A stretch of 47,754 nt of DNA from Methylobacterium sp. Leaf118 (lineage in GTDB: Bacteria; Pseudomonadota; Alphaproteobacteria; Rhizobiales; Beijerinckiaceae). The stretch's first letter is position 1. The number at the start of each line of letters is the position of its first letter. The position numbers were made by a program, and so were the translations under genes. Location: assembly GCF_920984675.1 (NCBI RefSeq), contig NZ_CAKLBV010000035.1:1-47754 (forward strand). Reading direction: 5' to 3'. The notes under the pieces were generated by a model, which searched no databases, had not been told where the DNA came from, and saw nothing but the letters and a program-made list of their open reading frames with translations. Below are positions 7,346-15,828 of the stretch, one piece after another.

Positions 7346-8506
7346 TCAGCCGATCAGGTCGTCGGCGCCGTAGGACCGGCAGAGGCGCGACAGCCGGGAC
7401 GAGGCGCCGGTCACGTGCCATCCCCGCCCCGCGTCGAGCCGGGCCTGCCGCAAGAGCATCAGCACGGCCACGGCGGCGCTGTCGAGCCCGGTGGTGCCGC
7501 CGAAGTCGATCGACAAGCGCTTGTCGCTGCCGGCCTGTGCCTGAAGCGTGTCGCGTAGAGGGCCGAGGCCCGGCGCGCGCCAATTTCCCTTCATGCGGAT
7601 CACCGCATCGCGCTCGTCCTCGACCACCTCGACGGCCGAAGGGAACGCCCGTGATCCGCGTGGCGACGGGAGGCGGGCCATCCCGGCGTTCCACGATGTC
7701 CGCGCCAGCATGGCGAGGGCCGCCGAACCGTCCGACAGGTAGCGGCGCCACAGGGCGGGCTCCCGGTAGATCCGCCACGCCCATTCGAGGCCGGCCCGCT
7801 GCAACCGGGCCGGGGCGCGGCGCACGGTGCCGGCGGTGAAGTTGATCACCGCGCCGAGATGGCTGACGACCGGAACCTCCAGCGCCTCCCGGTTGCGCTC
7901 GATCCAGCTCTGACCCTTCTCGGCGCCGAGCGCCACGAGCAGGAAATCCGCGCCGCTCGCGTTGATCTCCCGAATGATCTCCGGATGGCTGATCGCCTCG
8001 ACGCTGCCGTAGCCTGGCGAGCGGTAGCCCACACATCGCAGGCCGCCGCCCTCAGCGTTGAGCCTGTCTGCAGCGAGGCGGGCGACGCCGTCGGGGCCGC
8101 CGAACAGGTAGACGTTGAGGCGCTCGGCCGGGTCGCGGCTCCGCCGCAAGCGCTCGAACAGGTCCGCGCCGGTGACGCGGCCCTTAACCGGCACGCCGAA
8201 CCACCGGCCGGCCCAGACCAGCGGCATCCCGTCGACAAGGCTGAGATCGCTGCGCAGGATCGAGGCGTGAAACGCCGGATCGGACGCCGCGCGCACGACG
8301 AAGTTCAGGTTGGGCGTCGCGATCGTAAGCTTGCGCCGCGTGCGAACGGCCTCACGGATGACCCGCAGCACCTCGTCCATCGCGACGTTGTCGAGCGTCA
8401 CGCCGAAGATGCAGAACGCGGACCGTGAGAAATCGGGGACCGGCTTCGGCACCGCGCGGCGCGTCCCGTGGTCCGGTCGATCGAGCGGTTCGTCGGCCAG
8501 CCTCAC
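7346..8506 (-). CDS. WecG/TagA/CpsF glycosyltransferase (GT26) fused to a C-terminal STAS domain
   Basis: Peripheral membrane glycosyltransferase predicted to add a sugar (ManNAc or similar in known homologues) to a lipid-linked intermediate during exopolysaccharide assembly. The GT26 core spans about residues 25-260, with FGVTLDNVAMDEVL, TPNLNFVVRA, LVDGMPLVWAGRWFG, YLFGGPDGVA and FLLVALGAEKGQSWIE. From about residue 290 to the end (386 aa) a STAS domain follows; DFGGTTGLDSAAVAVL carries Ser343, at the position phosphorylated in anti-anti-sigma factors such as SpoIIAA. The start is GTG 8506 with AGAGG 6 nt upstream; the open frame further upstream lacks coding character. It is alone on its strand, convergent with the chain-length gene and divergent from the GMC gene. 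The fusion is unusual and suggests regulation by a partner-switch or a scaffold. Confidence 0.85.
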   Translation of the reverse strand: MRLADEPLDRPDHGTRRAVPKPVPDFSRSAFCIFGVTLDNVAMDEVLRVIREAVRTRRKLTIATPNLNFVVRAASDPAFHASILRSDLSLVDGMPLVWAGRWFGVPVKGRVTGADLFERLRRSRDPAERLNVYLFGGPDGVARLAADRLNAEGGGLRCVGYRSPGYGSVEAISHPEIIREINASGADFLLVALGAEKGQSWIERNREALEVPVVSHLGAVINFTAGTVRRAPARLQRAGLEWAWRIYREPALWRRYLSDGSAALAMLARTSWNAGMARLPSPRGSRAFPSAVEVVEDERDAVIRMKGNWRAPGLGPLRDTLQAQAGSDKRLSIDFGGTTGLDSAAVAVLMLLRQARLDAGRGWHVTGASSRLSRLCRSYGADDLIG

Positions 8507-8658
8507 CGAATGCCTCTCATCATGCCGCTGGCGCCATGTCGGTCCGCGCACCGTCGCCTGCGGATACCGTCGGCGCGTCGATCGACGACGTCTGTCGGCA
8601 TGATCGAGCCGGTGACGTGGATCATGCGGGCCCGAGCCGTTCACGATACGCGATGCCG

Positions 8659-8679
8659 TCGAGACATGGTCTCTCGACA
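8659..8679. promoter_or_regulatory. Palindrome in the divergent WecG-STAS / GMC intergenic region
   Basis: GTCGAGA and TCTCGAC form perfect 7-base arms around a 7-base centre, with a second overlapping inverted pair (TGGTCT 8668-8673 and AGACCA 8688-8693). It lies about midway in the 383-base gap (8507-8889) between two divergent genes, so it may be an operator. Apart from this and the GAGAGG ribosome site of the minus gene, nothing else is recognisable in the gap. Confidence 0.3.
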
Positions 8680-8889
8680 ACGTGATAGACCAACCGCCCG
8701 ACCGTCGCGCCGAGAGCGATCCGCCCCGACCATGAAGGCGACTGTGATGGATGGCGCCGACCGCTGCAAGACTGATCCCTGCAAGACCCTTTCGAGACGC
8801 GTCGCGCCTCCGGAATGTTGCATAAGGCCCGTCATCCAACGGTCGGCGAGGCTGGTCGCGCTTCCCGCTCCCCTGTCCGGTGCGTTTTC

Positions 8890-10557
8890 ATGATCCTCTC
8901 GGCGGACACGATCGACCACGGCACCGAACTCCCCTGCGATCTCTGCATCGTCGGCGCGGGCGCGGCCGGGATCACGCTCGCCCTTCAATTCCTCCGGAGC
9001 GGCCTGCGCGTCCTACTCCTCGAAGGCGGCGGCTTGAAGCCGGACGCCGCCGCGCAGGCGCTTTACCGGGGTGACGTCGCCGATCCCGATCTCCATCCCC
9101 CGACCGACCGCTACCGCCAGCGGACGATGGGCGGCACGACCACCGTCTGGAGCGGCCGCTGCATCCCGTTCGACCCGATCGACTTCGCCGCGCGGCCCTG
9201 GCTCGGACAGGACGGCTGGCCGATCGCCTACGACGAGGTGGCGCTCTGGTATCCAGCCGCGAACGCCCTGTGCGAGGCTGGCGACTGCACGTACTCGGCC
9301 GCCGCCGCCCTGCCGGACGGGATGCGCCCGACGATCCGCTCCTTCGCGCCCGAAGGGTTCGACTCCGACCGGATCGAGCGGTTCTCGCCGCCCACCGATT
9401 TCGGCGCCCGCTACCGCGCCCGGCTGGCGGCGAGTTCGGACGTCCGCGTCCTCGTCGGCGCCAATGCGCTCGAACTCGTCACCGACCCGGACGGCACCAC
9501 GGTCCGCCGCGTCGCGGTCGCCACCCTCGCCGGCCGGCGCTTCGCCATCGCGGCCGGCCACGTCGTCGTCGCCACCGGAGGGATCGAGACGGCGCGGCTG
9601 CTGCTGGCGTCGCGCCGTCACCGGGCGGACGGGATCGGCAACACGCACGGCCTCGTCGGTCGGTTCTACATGTGCCACATCGCCGGCACGATCGGGACGG
9701 TCAAGCTGTACGTGCCGCGCGACTACGTCTGGAGCGGCTACGAGCGGGCCGAGGACGGCGCCTATTGCCGGCGGCGCTGGACGCTGAGCGAAGCCGCTCA
9801 GCGCGAGCACGGGGTCGCCAACGGCCTCCTGCGCCTGCACTTTCCCACCATTCCTGATCCGCGCCACGGCAGCGGCCCCCTGTCGGCGCTCTACCTCGCC
9901 AAGCCGTTCATCGGCTACGAGCACGCCAAGCGGTTGCACAACCGCGGCGGCGGGGCCGCAACTTGGCTGCGCCATCTCGGCAACGTCGCCCGCGAGCCCG
10001 CGGCGACGGCGGGCTTCTTCCTCCACGCCGTGCGGCACCGGGCGTTCGCCGCGCGGAAGTACCCGTCGGTGATCGTTCGCCCACCGGGCAACCTGTTCAG
10101 CCTGGACTATCACGGCGAGCAGGTGCCCAATCCCGACAGCCGGGTGAGCCTCGGCCGGGAGACCGACGCGCTCGGTCTTCCGCGCGTCCACCTCGACTGG
10201 CGCCACTCGCCCGTCGACATCCGCACGGCGGAGGTCGCCCTGTCGCTGCTCGACGGCGCGCTGCGCCGCTGGGGCCGCGGCCGGCTCGACTACGATCCAG
10301 CCGCCGTCGCCCACCACATGCTGCGCGACGGGGCCTATGGCGGCCATCATATCGGCACCGCCCGCATGGGCGCCACGCCGGCCGCCGGCGTGGTCGACAC
10401 CGAGTGCCGGGTGCACGGGGTACACAACCTGTTCCTTGCAGGCGCGGCCGTGTTCCCGACCTCCAGTCAGGCCAACCCGACCCTCACGGTGGTCGCCCTG
10501 GCGCTCCGGCTCGCCGACCGGCTGAAACGAAGCCTCGTTCCCGCCCGCGCGGCGTGA
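8890..10557 (+). CDS. GMC-family FAD-dependent oxidoreductase
   Basis: Flavoprotein of 555 aa predicted to oxidise an alcohol, probably of a sugar or sugar-linked intermediate given its EPS context. The FAD dinucleotide fold is at the start (DLCIVGAGAAGITLALQFL, ending LLLEGGG). RTMGGTTTVWSGRC and VVVATGGIETARLLLASR are further FAD-contact motifs. The C-terminal GMC block has the catalytic His (GGHHIGTARMG) and Asn (TSSQANPTLTVV). There is no signal peptide, so it acts in the cytoplasm. ATG 8890 starts ten residues before the flavin fold; an in-frame ATG at 8815 would add a poorly conserved leader. The gene ends 24 bp before the convergent epimerase. The electron acceptor and substrate are not evident. 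Confidence 0.88.
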   Translation: MILSADTIDHGTELPCDLCIVGAGAAGITLALQFLRSGLRVLLLEGGGLKPDAAAQALYRGDVADPDLHPPTDRYRQRTMGGTTTVWSGRCIPFDPIDFAARPWLGQDGWPIAYDEVALWYPAANALCEAGDCTYSAAAALPDGMRPTIRSFAPEGFDSDRIERFSPPTDFGARYRARLAASSDVRVLVGANALELVTDPDGTTVRRVAVATLAGRRFAIAAGHVVVATGGIETARLLLASRRHRADGIGNTHGLVGRFYMCHIAGTIGTVKLYVPRDYVWSGYERAEDGAYCRRRWTLSEAAQREHGVANGLLRLHFPTIPDPRHGSGPLSALYLAKPFIGYEHAKRLHNRGGGAATWLRHLGNVAREPAATAGFFLHAVRHRAFAARKYPSVIVRPPGNLFSLDYHGEQVPNPDSRVSLGRETDALGLPRVHLDWRHSPVDIRTAEVALSLLDGALRRWGRGRLDYDPAAVAHHMLRDGAYGGHHIGTARMGATPAAGVVDTECRVHGVHNLFLAGAAVFPTSSQANPTLTVVALALRLADRLKRSLVPARAA

Positions 10558-10581
10558 GCGGGCCGGACGGCATCCGCCCGG

Positions 10582-11553
10582 TCACCCCGACGTCCGGAGC
10601 CAGTCCGCGGCAGCGGCGATGGCCCGCGCCGGGGGCGTGCGACGGAATGCCAGCACGGCATCGGCCCGGCGGTGGTCGAGGGTGATCTCCTGCCGCCACA
10701 GCCGCGCCATCGACGGCGTCACCGCCGGTGGCAGCTTAACTCGTACGGGGGACCGGTCGAGCACGCGCCCGGCCACCACGAGGGCCGGGGCGAGCAGCCG
10801 GACCTCGGCGGACAGCCGGCGCCCAGAGATGCGTGCGACCGGCACCGCGCCGATCGCGCGGCCGAGCTCCGTCAGGTAAGCGTTCCAGCTGCGCGGGTTC
10901 GGGTCCGACACGTTGACGATACCACCGCCGACCTCCGGCCGGCGCAGAGCCGCCAGGATGGCTTGCACCATGTCGTCGATGAAGGTGAGGTTGCAGGTTC
11001 CGTCGCCGTTCTCGCCGAGGTCGCCGATCCGATGCCGCCGCAGCAGCCGGCCGATCCGCTCCGTCCATTGCGGGCTTCCGGGACCGTGGATGCAGCCCGG
11101 CCTGAGCACGACCGACCGGGCGGCAACCGTGGCGGAGGCGGCAATCATCGCCTCGCAATCAACCTTGGCGCGGGCATAGGGACCATCGGATCCGTCGAGC
11201 GGGCTCGTTTCCCCGACGGTGCCGGAAACCGGCCCGTAGACCGCCATGCTGCTGAGGTGGACGAGGCGCTGCACGCGCCCCGATTCGGTCAGCGCGACGA
11301 GGTGGCGCGTCACCGCTGTCATCGCGGCCTCGGTCCCGGCGATGCAGTTGACGACGGCGTCGATCCCGGCGAGCGCTTGCCTGAGCGCCTCGGAATCGGT
11401 CGCGTCGGCTCGGCGCAGCGGGACGCCGGGCGGGAGAGCGTTCGCAGCGCCGCGCATCAGGGCCATGGGCTCGAAGTCCGAGTCAGCCGCGAGCGCGGCG
11501 ACGAGGTGGCGGCCGACGAACCCACCGGCACCGAGGACGAGGACGCGCGTCAT
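10582..11553 (-). CDS. NAD(P)-dependent epimerase/dehydratase (SDR extended family)
   Basis: Rossmann-fold sugar-nucleotide enzyme, 323 aa. The N-terminus carries the GxxGxxG site (VLGAGGFVGRHLVAAL). The catalytic YxxxK is YARAK, about residue 145, following LVHLSSMAVYGPVSG, which supplies the active Ser. It is the last gene of the nine-gene minus-strand EPS operon, separated by 15 bp from the FkbM gene; AAGGAA lies 10 nt before the ATG. It probably makes or modifies a nucleotide-sugar precursor. Some relatives act on lipid-linked sugars or on quinone-related substrates, so the precise reaction is open. Confidence 0.85.
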   Translation of the reverse strand: MTRVLVLGAGGFVGRHLVAALAADSDFEPMALMRGAANALPPGVPLRRADATDSEALRQALAGIDAVVNCIAGTEAAMTAVTRHLVALTESGRVQRLVHLSSMAVYGPVSGTVGETSPLDGSDGPYARAKVDCEAMIAASATVAARSVVLRPGCIHGPGSPQWTERIGRLLRRHRIGDLGENGDGTCNLTFIDDMVQAILAALRRPEVGGGIVNVSDPNPRSWNAYLTELGRAIGAVPVARISGRRLSAEVRLLAPALVVAGRVLDRSPVRVKLPPAVTPSMARLWRQEITLDHRRADAVLAFRRTPPARAIAAAADWLRTSG

Positions 11554-11568
11554 GTGGCTCGGGTTCCT

Positions 11569-12345
11569 TCATCGTGGTGCGCGGCGCATCAGGCAGTTCA
11601 TCTCCTGAATGGCGCCGGCCCGGCGCGACACCACCGTGAGATCGGTGAGGGCGAAACCCGCTGCTTCGTAGCGGGCCAGCGATTCGAGGTAGTGCGGCGA
11701 TCCGGCGTAGATCGGCAGCACCGAGAGTTCCGAGTACAGCGCCCGCACGGCGCTGAGGCAGCCCTGCGCGCCGGTAAAGCAGCGCAGGTCGTAGCCCTGC
11801 GTGTCCATCTTCAGGAGGATGCGGCGGGTGGCGTGGTCGGGCAGGAGGTCCGGCAGCACGTGGTCGAGGCGGCGGATGGCGACCTGCTCGGTTTCGAGCC
11901 GGCGCGAGGCGGTGATCGGCGCCAGGAGCGAGTTCATCACGGTCAGACTCGGCACGACGTTGATCGCAGCCGTTCCGTCTGCATCGCCCAGCGCGATGCG
12001 CAGCCCGGTCCAGAGCGGATCGCCCCGCATCCGTTGCGAGGCCGCATCGAAATCCCGGCGCACTGGCTCGAACGAGAGGATGCGACCGGCAAAGCCCGCC
12101 TGCCGCAGCCCTTGCGCGAACTGGCCGGTATTGGCGCCGACGTCGAGCACCACGTCGATCCGCTCCTGCCGGATCAAGTCGCGCAGGCCGACATGCTCTG
12201 CCAGCGCCTGGAGCGGCCGGCCGGGTAGCGGCAGCCCCATGCGGACGGCCTGCAAGGCGAGCCGCCGGCTCCCGTCCCTCCAAGCGTGGTGGAGCGCGTT
12301 CATGGATGCCTCGTCGTGACGGATCGGTGTCGGTGCATCGCTCAT
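11569..12345 (-). CDS. FkbM-family SAM-dependent methyltransferase
   Basis: Cytoplasmic O-methyltransferase of 258 aa, expected to methylate a sugar hydroxyl of the repeat unit or chain end. The SAM-binding motif I is DVVLDVGANTGQFAQGL (near residue 62), followed by the acidic SFEPVRRDF. The FkbM block LLKMDTQGYDLRCFTGAQ is near residues 165-180. ATG 12345 overlaps the previous gene's stop as ATGA; an in-frame ATG 14 codons later is also possible. Position in the operon, just after the CelD-like acyltransferase, points to decoration of the polysaccharide. Confidence 0.87.
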   Translation of the reverse strand: MSDAPTPIRHDEASMNALHHAWRDGSRRLALQAVRMGLPLPGRPLQALAEHVGLRDLIRQERIDVVLDVGANTGQFAQGLRQAGFAGRILSFEPVRRDFDAASQRMRGDPLWTGLRIALGDADGTAAINVVPSLTVMNSLLAPITASRRLETEQVAIRRLDHVLPDLLPDHATRRILLKMDTQGYDLRCFTGAQGCLSAVRALYSELSVLPIYAGSPHYLESLARYEAAGFALTDLTVVSRRAGAIQEMNCLMRRAPR

Positions 12346-13505
12346 CCCGTGCCGGGCAGAGGCGATCGGCCGGCCAGCCGCCGGATCGCCCGTCGGAGCC
12401 ATGTCACCCGCTTGGCGCGCGCGCGAAGGTCCTCGCGCATCGAGACCGCGGCGAGGGCGAGGCGCCCGCGCATCGTCACGGCACTCTCGCAGCGGAACAG
12501 AAGCAGTTCGGTGTCGGCCCATTCCCGCTTGTAGGCCTCGTCGCCGACCGTGAAGTCGAAGACCTGATGATCCTCGTCGATCGCGGCCTTCATCATGGCG
12601 TCGATCATGAGACGCCCGGTGCTGAAACGCTGCCAGTTGCCGGATTCCCATCCCAGCAGGAGCAGACAGAAGCGGCCGCGATAGACCAGTCCGAGATGGG
12701 CCGCCACGATGGTGCCGGCCACTGTGAGGGCGCACCCATGGACGCGGCCCTCCGGAACCGTCATCCGACTCATCGCGTCGTAGAACCCGGCGAAGGCAGG
12801 GTCCGCGAACCAGTCCCTGTCCCCGGTTTCCAGCCAGCGACGGGATTTCATCCGCTTCAGGCCGACGAGGAGATCTCTCATCGCGGTGGCGTCGGTCGCT
12901 ACGGCGAAATCCGTCGATCCCACCTCGGCGAGGCGGCGCCAGCGACGGCGTGTATCTGCCGCAAACTGGTTTCTCAGAGATCCGACCAGCGTCGCGTAGC
13001 TGTCGGGAAGAGTCACGCTCCGCGCGACCCCGGCGGCGGTCGCGCCCGGCAAGTGGACCAGCGGGTTGGGCACCCGCCCCGCAGCGGCCCCCTGCGGCGG
13101 GTCGAGCGAGGCCGGCATCCGCAGCAGGCGGACGGTGTCGTGCGGCGGCAGCGCCGCGGCGATCCGCGTCCAGAGAGCCCGGACGGAGGCGGCGTCGAGG
13201 GCCTCGACGAAGGCGGGATCGGCCAGCGGGGAATTGTAGTCGGACACGACCCCGCCCAGGAATTCCAGCACGCGCAGGCCCCTGCGGCGCACGAGGCCGA
13301 GCGGGACCACCAACCGCACTTGCGTGTCCGCGACCACGACGATGGCGGGCGCTACGCCGACGCCCAGCGTCTCGTGCCAGGCCCGCAGCCACACGTGGCG
13401 CCCAAAGGCGTAGCCCGCGAGACCGGGCGTTTCGAGATCCGCCTCGGCGTCCCGCAGGGAGGCGTGGACGCGGATCGTCAGCCCCTGTGCCGCCCCGTGC
13501 ATCAT
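12342..13505 (-). CDS. GNAT-type acyltransferase of the CelD/BcsL family
   Basis: Protein of 387 aa with the two-lobed BioF2-like/GNAT architecture found in cellulose and EPS loci (CelD). Recognisable parts are VSDYNSPLADPAFV in the first lobe and, in the second, SLRNQFAADTRRRWRRLAEV, VGLKRMKSRRWLETG, LGLVYRGRFCLLLLGWES and the C-terminal FDFTVGDEAYKREWA. That closing motif is typical of the family. The likely role is N- or O-acylation of a sugar in the repeat unit. The start uses the first of two adjacent ATGs (13505), giving an ATGA overlap with the upstream glycosyltransferase. Confidence 0.82.
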   Translation of the reverse strand: MMHGAAQGLTIRVHASLRDAEADLETPGLAGYAFGRHVWLRAWHETLGVGVAPAIVVVADTQVRLVVPLGLVRRRGLRVLEFLGGVVSDYNSPLADPAFVEALDAASVRALWTRIAAALPPHDTVRLLRMPASLDPPQGAAAGRVPNPLVHLPGATAAGVARSVTLPDSYATLVGSLRNQFAADTRRRWRRLAEVGSTDFAVATDATAMRDLLVGLKRMKSRRWLETGDRDWFADPAFAGFYDAMSRMTVPEGRVHGCALTVAGTIVAAHLGLVYRGRFCLLLLGWESGNWQRFSTGRLMIDAMMKAAIDEDHQVFDFTVGDEAYKREWADTELLLFRCESAVTMRGRLALAAVSMREDLRARAKRVTWLRRAIRRLAGRSPLPGTG

Positions 13506-14503
13506 CGGTGTCCCCGCGGCATCGTCCACCATAGGAGCTTGCCCGAGACCTGCGCGATCTTGAGCCGTCGCGATCCGGCGTCGGGAGCGCCGCGCAGGCG
13601 GGAGGCCGCCCAGGCGGCGGTCACCAGCGTGAGCTGGACGCCCGCCCGCACCGCGATCGACACGGCCGCGAGCGCCGGCCGCCGCGCACGCCGCACCGCG
13701 ACGCTCGCCCATTGCTGGCCCCCGCGCCGGTTGCGCCTGAGCATGTAGTCGAAGCGGGTCCGCTCGGCCGGGACGACCTCGTAGACCACCGCCTCGCCGC
13801 ACCAGACCATGCGCCGGCCGGCCCGGTCGAGGCGGACGAACAGGTCGTGATCCTCGCCGCCCGAGCGGCCGAGCCACGGGTCGAACGGCGCGTCCCCGAC
13901 GAGGCAGGTGTCGCGCCGCAGGAGCGCGTTGCCGGTGCCGATCCAGCGTCCGCTCGCGCCCTGATCGTGGCGGAGGCCCATGCGGGTGCCGCTGGGCCGG
14001 TCGAGCCGGCGCTCGAAGGGGCGCCCGCTCGGATCCCAGTCCGGCGGCCCGTCGGGGAAATCGGCCAGGACGGCGCCGAACACGATGTCGGCCCCCGTCT
14101 CCCGCGCGGTCGCGACCAGCGCGGCGAGCCAGCCCGGAGCGCACCACTCGTCGTCGTCGAGGAAGACGACGAGCGCCCCGGCCGTCCCCGCCACGCCGCG
14201 ATTGCGCGCGTGGGAGATGTTCGGCACCGGGTGGGCGAGGTAGCGCAGCGGCAGCCCGGCCTCGCCGGAGAGCGCCGCGACGACGGGCTGGGCATTCCCG
14301 TCCGGCGCGTTGTCGACCACCACGATCTCGGCGGCGACGTCGGGTGGCAAACGCTGCTCCCGCGCGGTCCGGACGGCGCGGGCCAGCAGGGTGGGACGGT
14401 TGAACGTGCAGATGACGACGCTCACCGTCGTGACGACGGTCGGCGTCGTGACGACGCTTGGCGTCGTGACGGCCGGCGCCTCCGGCTTGTCCGCGACCGA
14501 CAT
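13502..14503 (-). CDS. Glycosyltransferase family 2 (GT-A fold)
   Basis: Membrane-associated inverting glycosyltransferase, 333 aa. The GT2 fold opens with VVICTFNRPTLLARAV, then EIVVVDNAPDG, NISHARNRGVAG and the metal-binding VVFLDDDEWCAPGW. GRSGGEDHDLFVRL supplies the catalytic acidic block near residue 210. A hydrophobic segment near residue 290 may anchor it. The N-terminus (residues 8-26) is an odd threefold VVTTP-like repeat produced by an 18-base tandem repeat (about 14420-14475), probably a recent expansion. Its ATG overlaps the flippase stop by one base (TGATG). Confidence 0.87.
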   Translation of the reverse strand: MSVADKPEAPAVTTPSVVTTPTVVTTVSVVICTFNRPTLLARAVRTAREQRLPPDVAAEIVVVDNAPDGNAQPVVAALSGEAGLPLRYLAHPVPNISHARNRGVAGTAGALVVFLDDDEWCAPGWLAALVATARETGADIVFGAVLADFPDGPPDWDPSGRPFERRLDRPSGTRMGLRHDQGASGRWIGTGNALLRRDTCLVGDAPFDPWLGRSGGEDHDLFVRLDRAGRRMVWCGEAVVYEVVPAERTRFDYMLRRNRRGGQQWASVAVRRARRPALAAVSIAVRAGVQLTLVTAAWAASRLRGAPDAGSRRLKIAQVSGKLLWWTMPRGHR

Positions 14504-15828
14504 CACCGCCCCCTCGGTTCGGGAGACGGAGTTCGGCCCGCCGCCGCACCGCTTTCGAGCGCGGCGACCGCCCGCCCGGCCTCGCGCCACAGCAGCAGCG
14601 TGATCCCGACATAGCCGGCCGCCAGCGCCACGAGGTTGCCCTCGGCCCCGTAGAGCAGGATCATCGGAATCACGCCGGCCAGCACCGGACCGACCGTCCA
14701 CAGGTTGATCATCGTCAGTTCACGGAACCGCTTGGCGACCTGCATCACGGCCGAGAGGTTGGCGTCGACGGCCTGCAGCAGCAGGACCACCGTCCACAGG
14801 GCCACCAGGGGGCCGATCCCCTCGTAGCGTCCGCCCAGCACCCGGCCGATGAGCCAGTCATGGGCGAGCAGCATCACCATCGCGTAAAGGGCGACGATCG
14901 CCACGACGGCGGCGAGGGTGCGGTTGGCGGTCCGGGTCATCTCCGCGACGCGCCCCTCCGCCGCCAGCCGCGCCATGGCGGGGGTCAGGGTCCGCCCGAC
15001 CCCGACGATCAGGAGGCCCATCGGCATGATCAGCATCCGGGCGGCGTTCAGCTCGGCGATCGCCCGGGCGCTGCCGAGCCAGCCGAGCAGGTAGACGTGC
15101 CCCTGGTTCTGGAGCGCCGTGACGGCGGCGCCGCCCAGTGCCCAGCGCCCCTGGCCCCAGGCGACCGCCACCGCGCCGAGCGCCGGCCCCCCTCCGGTCC
15201 GGAGCGGCAGCCGCGACAGGGCGAGGCCGAGGCCGGCCGCCACGCCGGCCGACAGGCCGAAGGCGGTCATGGCCGCAAGGGAAAGGGAGGGCACCGGGCC
15301 CGCGCCGAGGCCGAGCGTGCCGGCGGCCCAGCCGGCGACGAGCAGGAGATCGAGCGTCACGGCGTCGAACGGCCGGTCGACGAGGAAGAAGTAGCTTCGC
15401 AGGAAGTCGTGCGCCATCACCGCCGGGCAGGCCAGGGCCGACACGACGAGAAGAGCGCGCAGGTCGGGCGGCAGCACGCGCTCCGGGAGCAGGAGCGCGA
15501 CCGCGAGACCGGCCAGCGCGAGGCACGCGCTGAACATCAGCTGGCCGCGCAGGAGCGAGGCGGCGAAGCCGTCCCGGTCGTACCGGGGACGCTCGTGGTA
15601 GGACACGGTGAGCTGGGCCGCGAACACGGCGTTGGAGAAGCCGTTCAGCAGGATCAGCGTCATGTAGCAGAGGCTGTAGAGCCCGTACTCCTCCTTGGTC
15701 GAGGCCCGCAGCACCAGGAGCCCGACCGCGAGGTTGCCGATCCCGACGACGCCCTGATCGACGATGCCCGCCAGCGTGCGGTGGCGCCGCCGCAGGAGGG
15801 TGAGTCCGCGGGAGACGCCCTGTCTCAT
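14503..15828 (-). CDS. Polysaccharide flippase (Wzx/MATE-like, oligosaccharide-flippase superfamily)
   Basis: Integral membrane protein of 441 aa with about 12 hydrophobic segments, predicted to move the undecaprenyl-linked repeat unit across the inner membrane. It opens with a short basic leader, then GIVDQGVVGIGNLAVGLLVL and STKEEYGLYSLCYM, a familiar Wzx start. Charged loops alternate with Leu/Ala-rich helices to the end, and the C-terminal tail is short and Pro/Arg-rich. ATG 15828 overlaps the deacetylase stop as ATGA. It is the only transporter-type protein in the locus, which makes the pathway Wzx/Wzy-dependent. Confidence 0.86.
   Translation of the reverse strand: MRQGVSRGLTLLRRRHRTLAGIVDQGVVGIGNLAVGLLVLRASTKEEYGLYSLCYMTLILLNGFSNAVFAAQLTVSYHERPRYDRDGFAASLLRGQLMFSACLALAGLAVALLLPERVLPPDLRALLVVSALACPAVMAHDFLRSYFFLVDRPFDAVTLDLLLVAGWAAGTLGLGAGPVPSLSLAAMTAFGLSAGVAAGLGLALSRLPLRTGGGPALGAVAVAWGQGRWALGGAAVTALQNQGHVYLLGWLGSARAIAELNAARMLIMPMGLLIVGVGRTLTPAMARLAAEGRVAEMTRTANRTLAAVVAIVALYAMVMLLAHDWLIGRVLGGRYEGIGPLVALWTVVLLLQAVDANLSAVMQVAKRFRELTMINLWTVGPVLAGVIPMILLYGAEGNLVALAAGYVGITLLLWREAGRAVAALESGAAAGRTPSPEPRGR

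Noticed and set aside
9013..10425. 470-residue minus-strand frame inside the GMC oxidoreductase
   Set aside because: Antisense shadow, Asp/Val/Arg-rich, no motif; the plus-strand frame has all GMC motifs.
13506..14612. Upstream extension of the CelD-like acyltransferase frame
   Set aside because: It runs through the GT2 gene in another phase with shadow composition; the ATGA overlap marks the true start.
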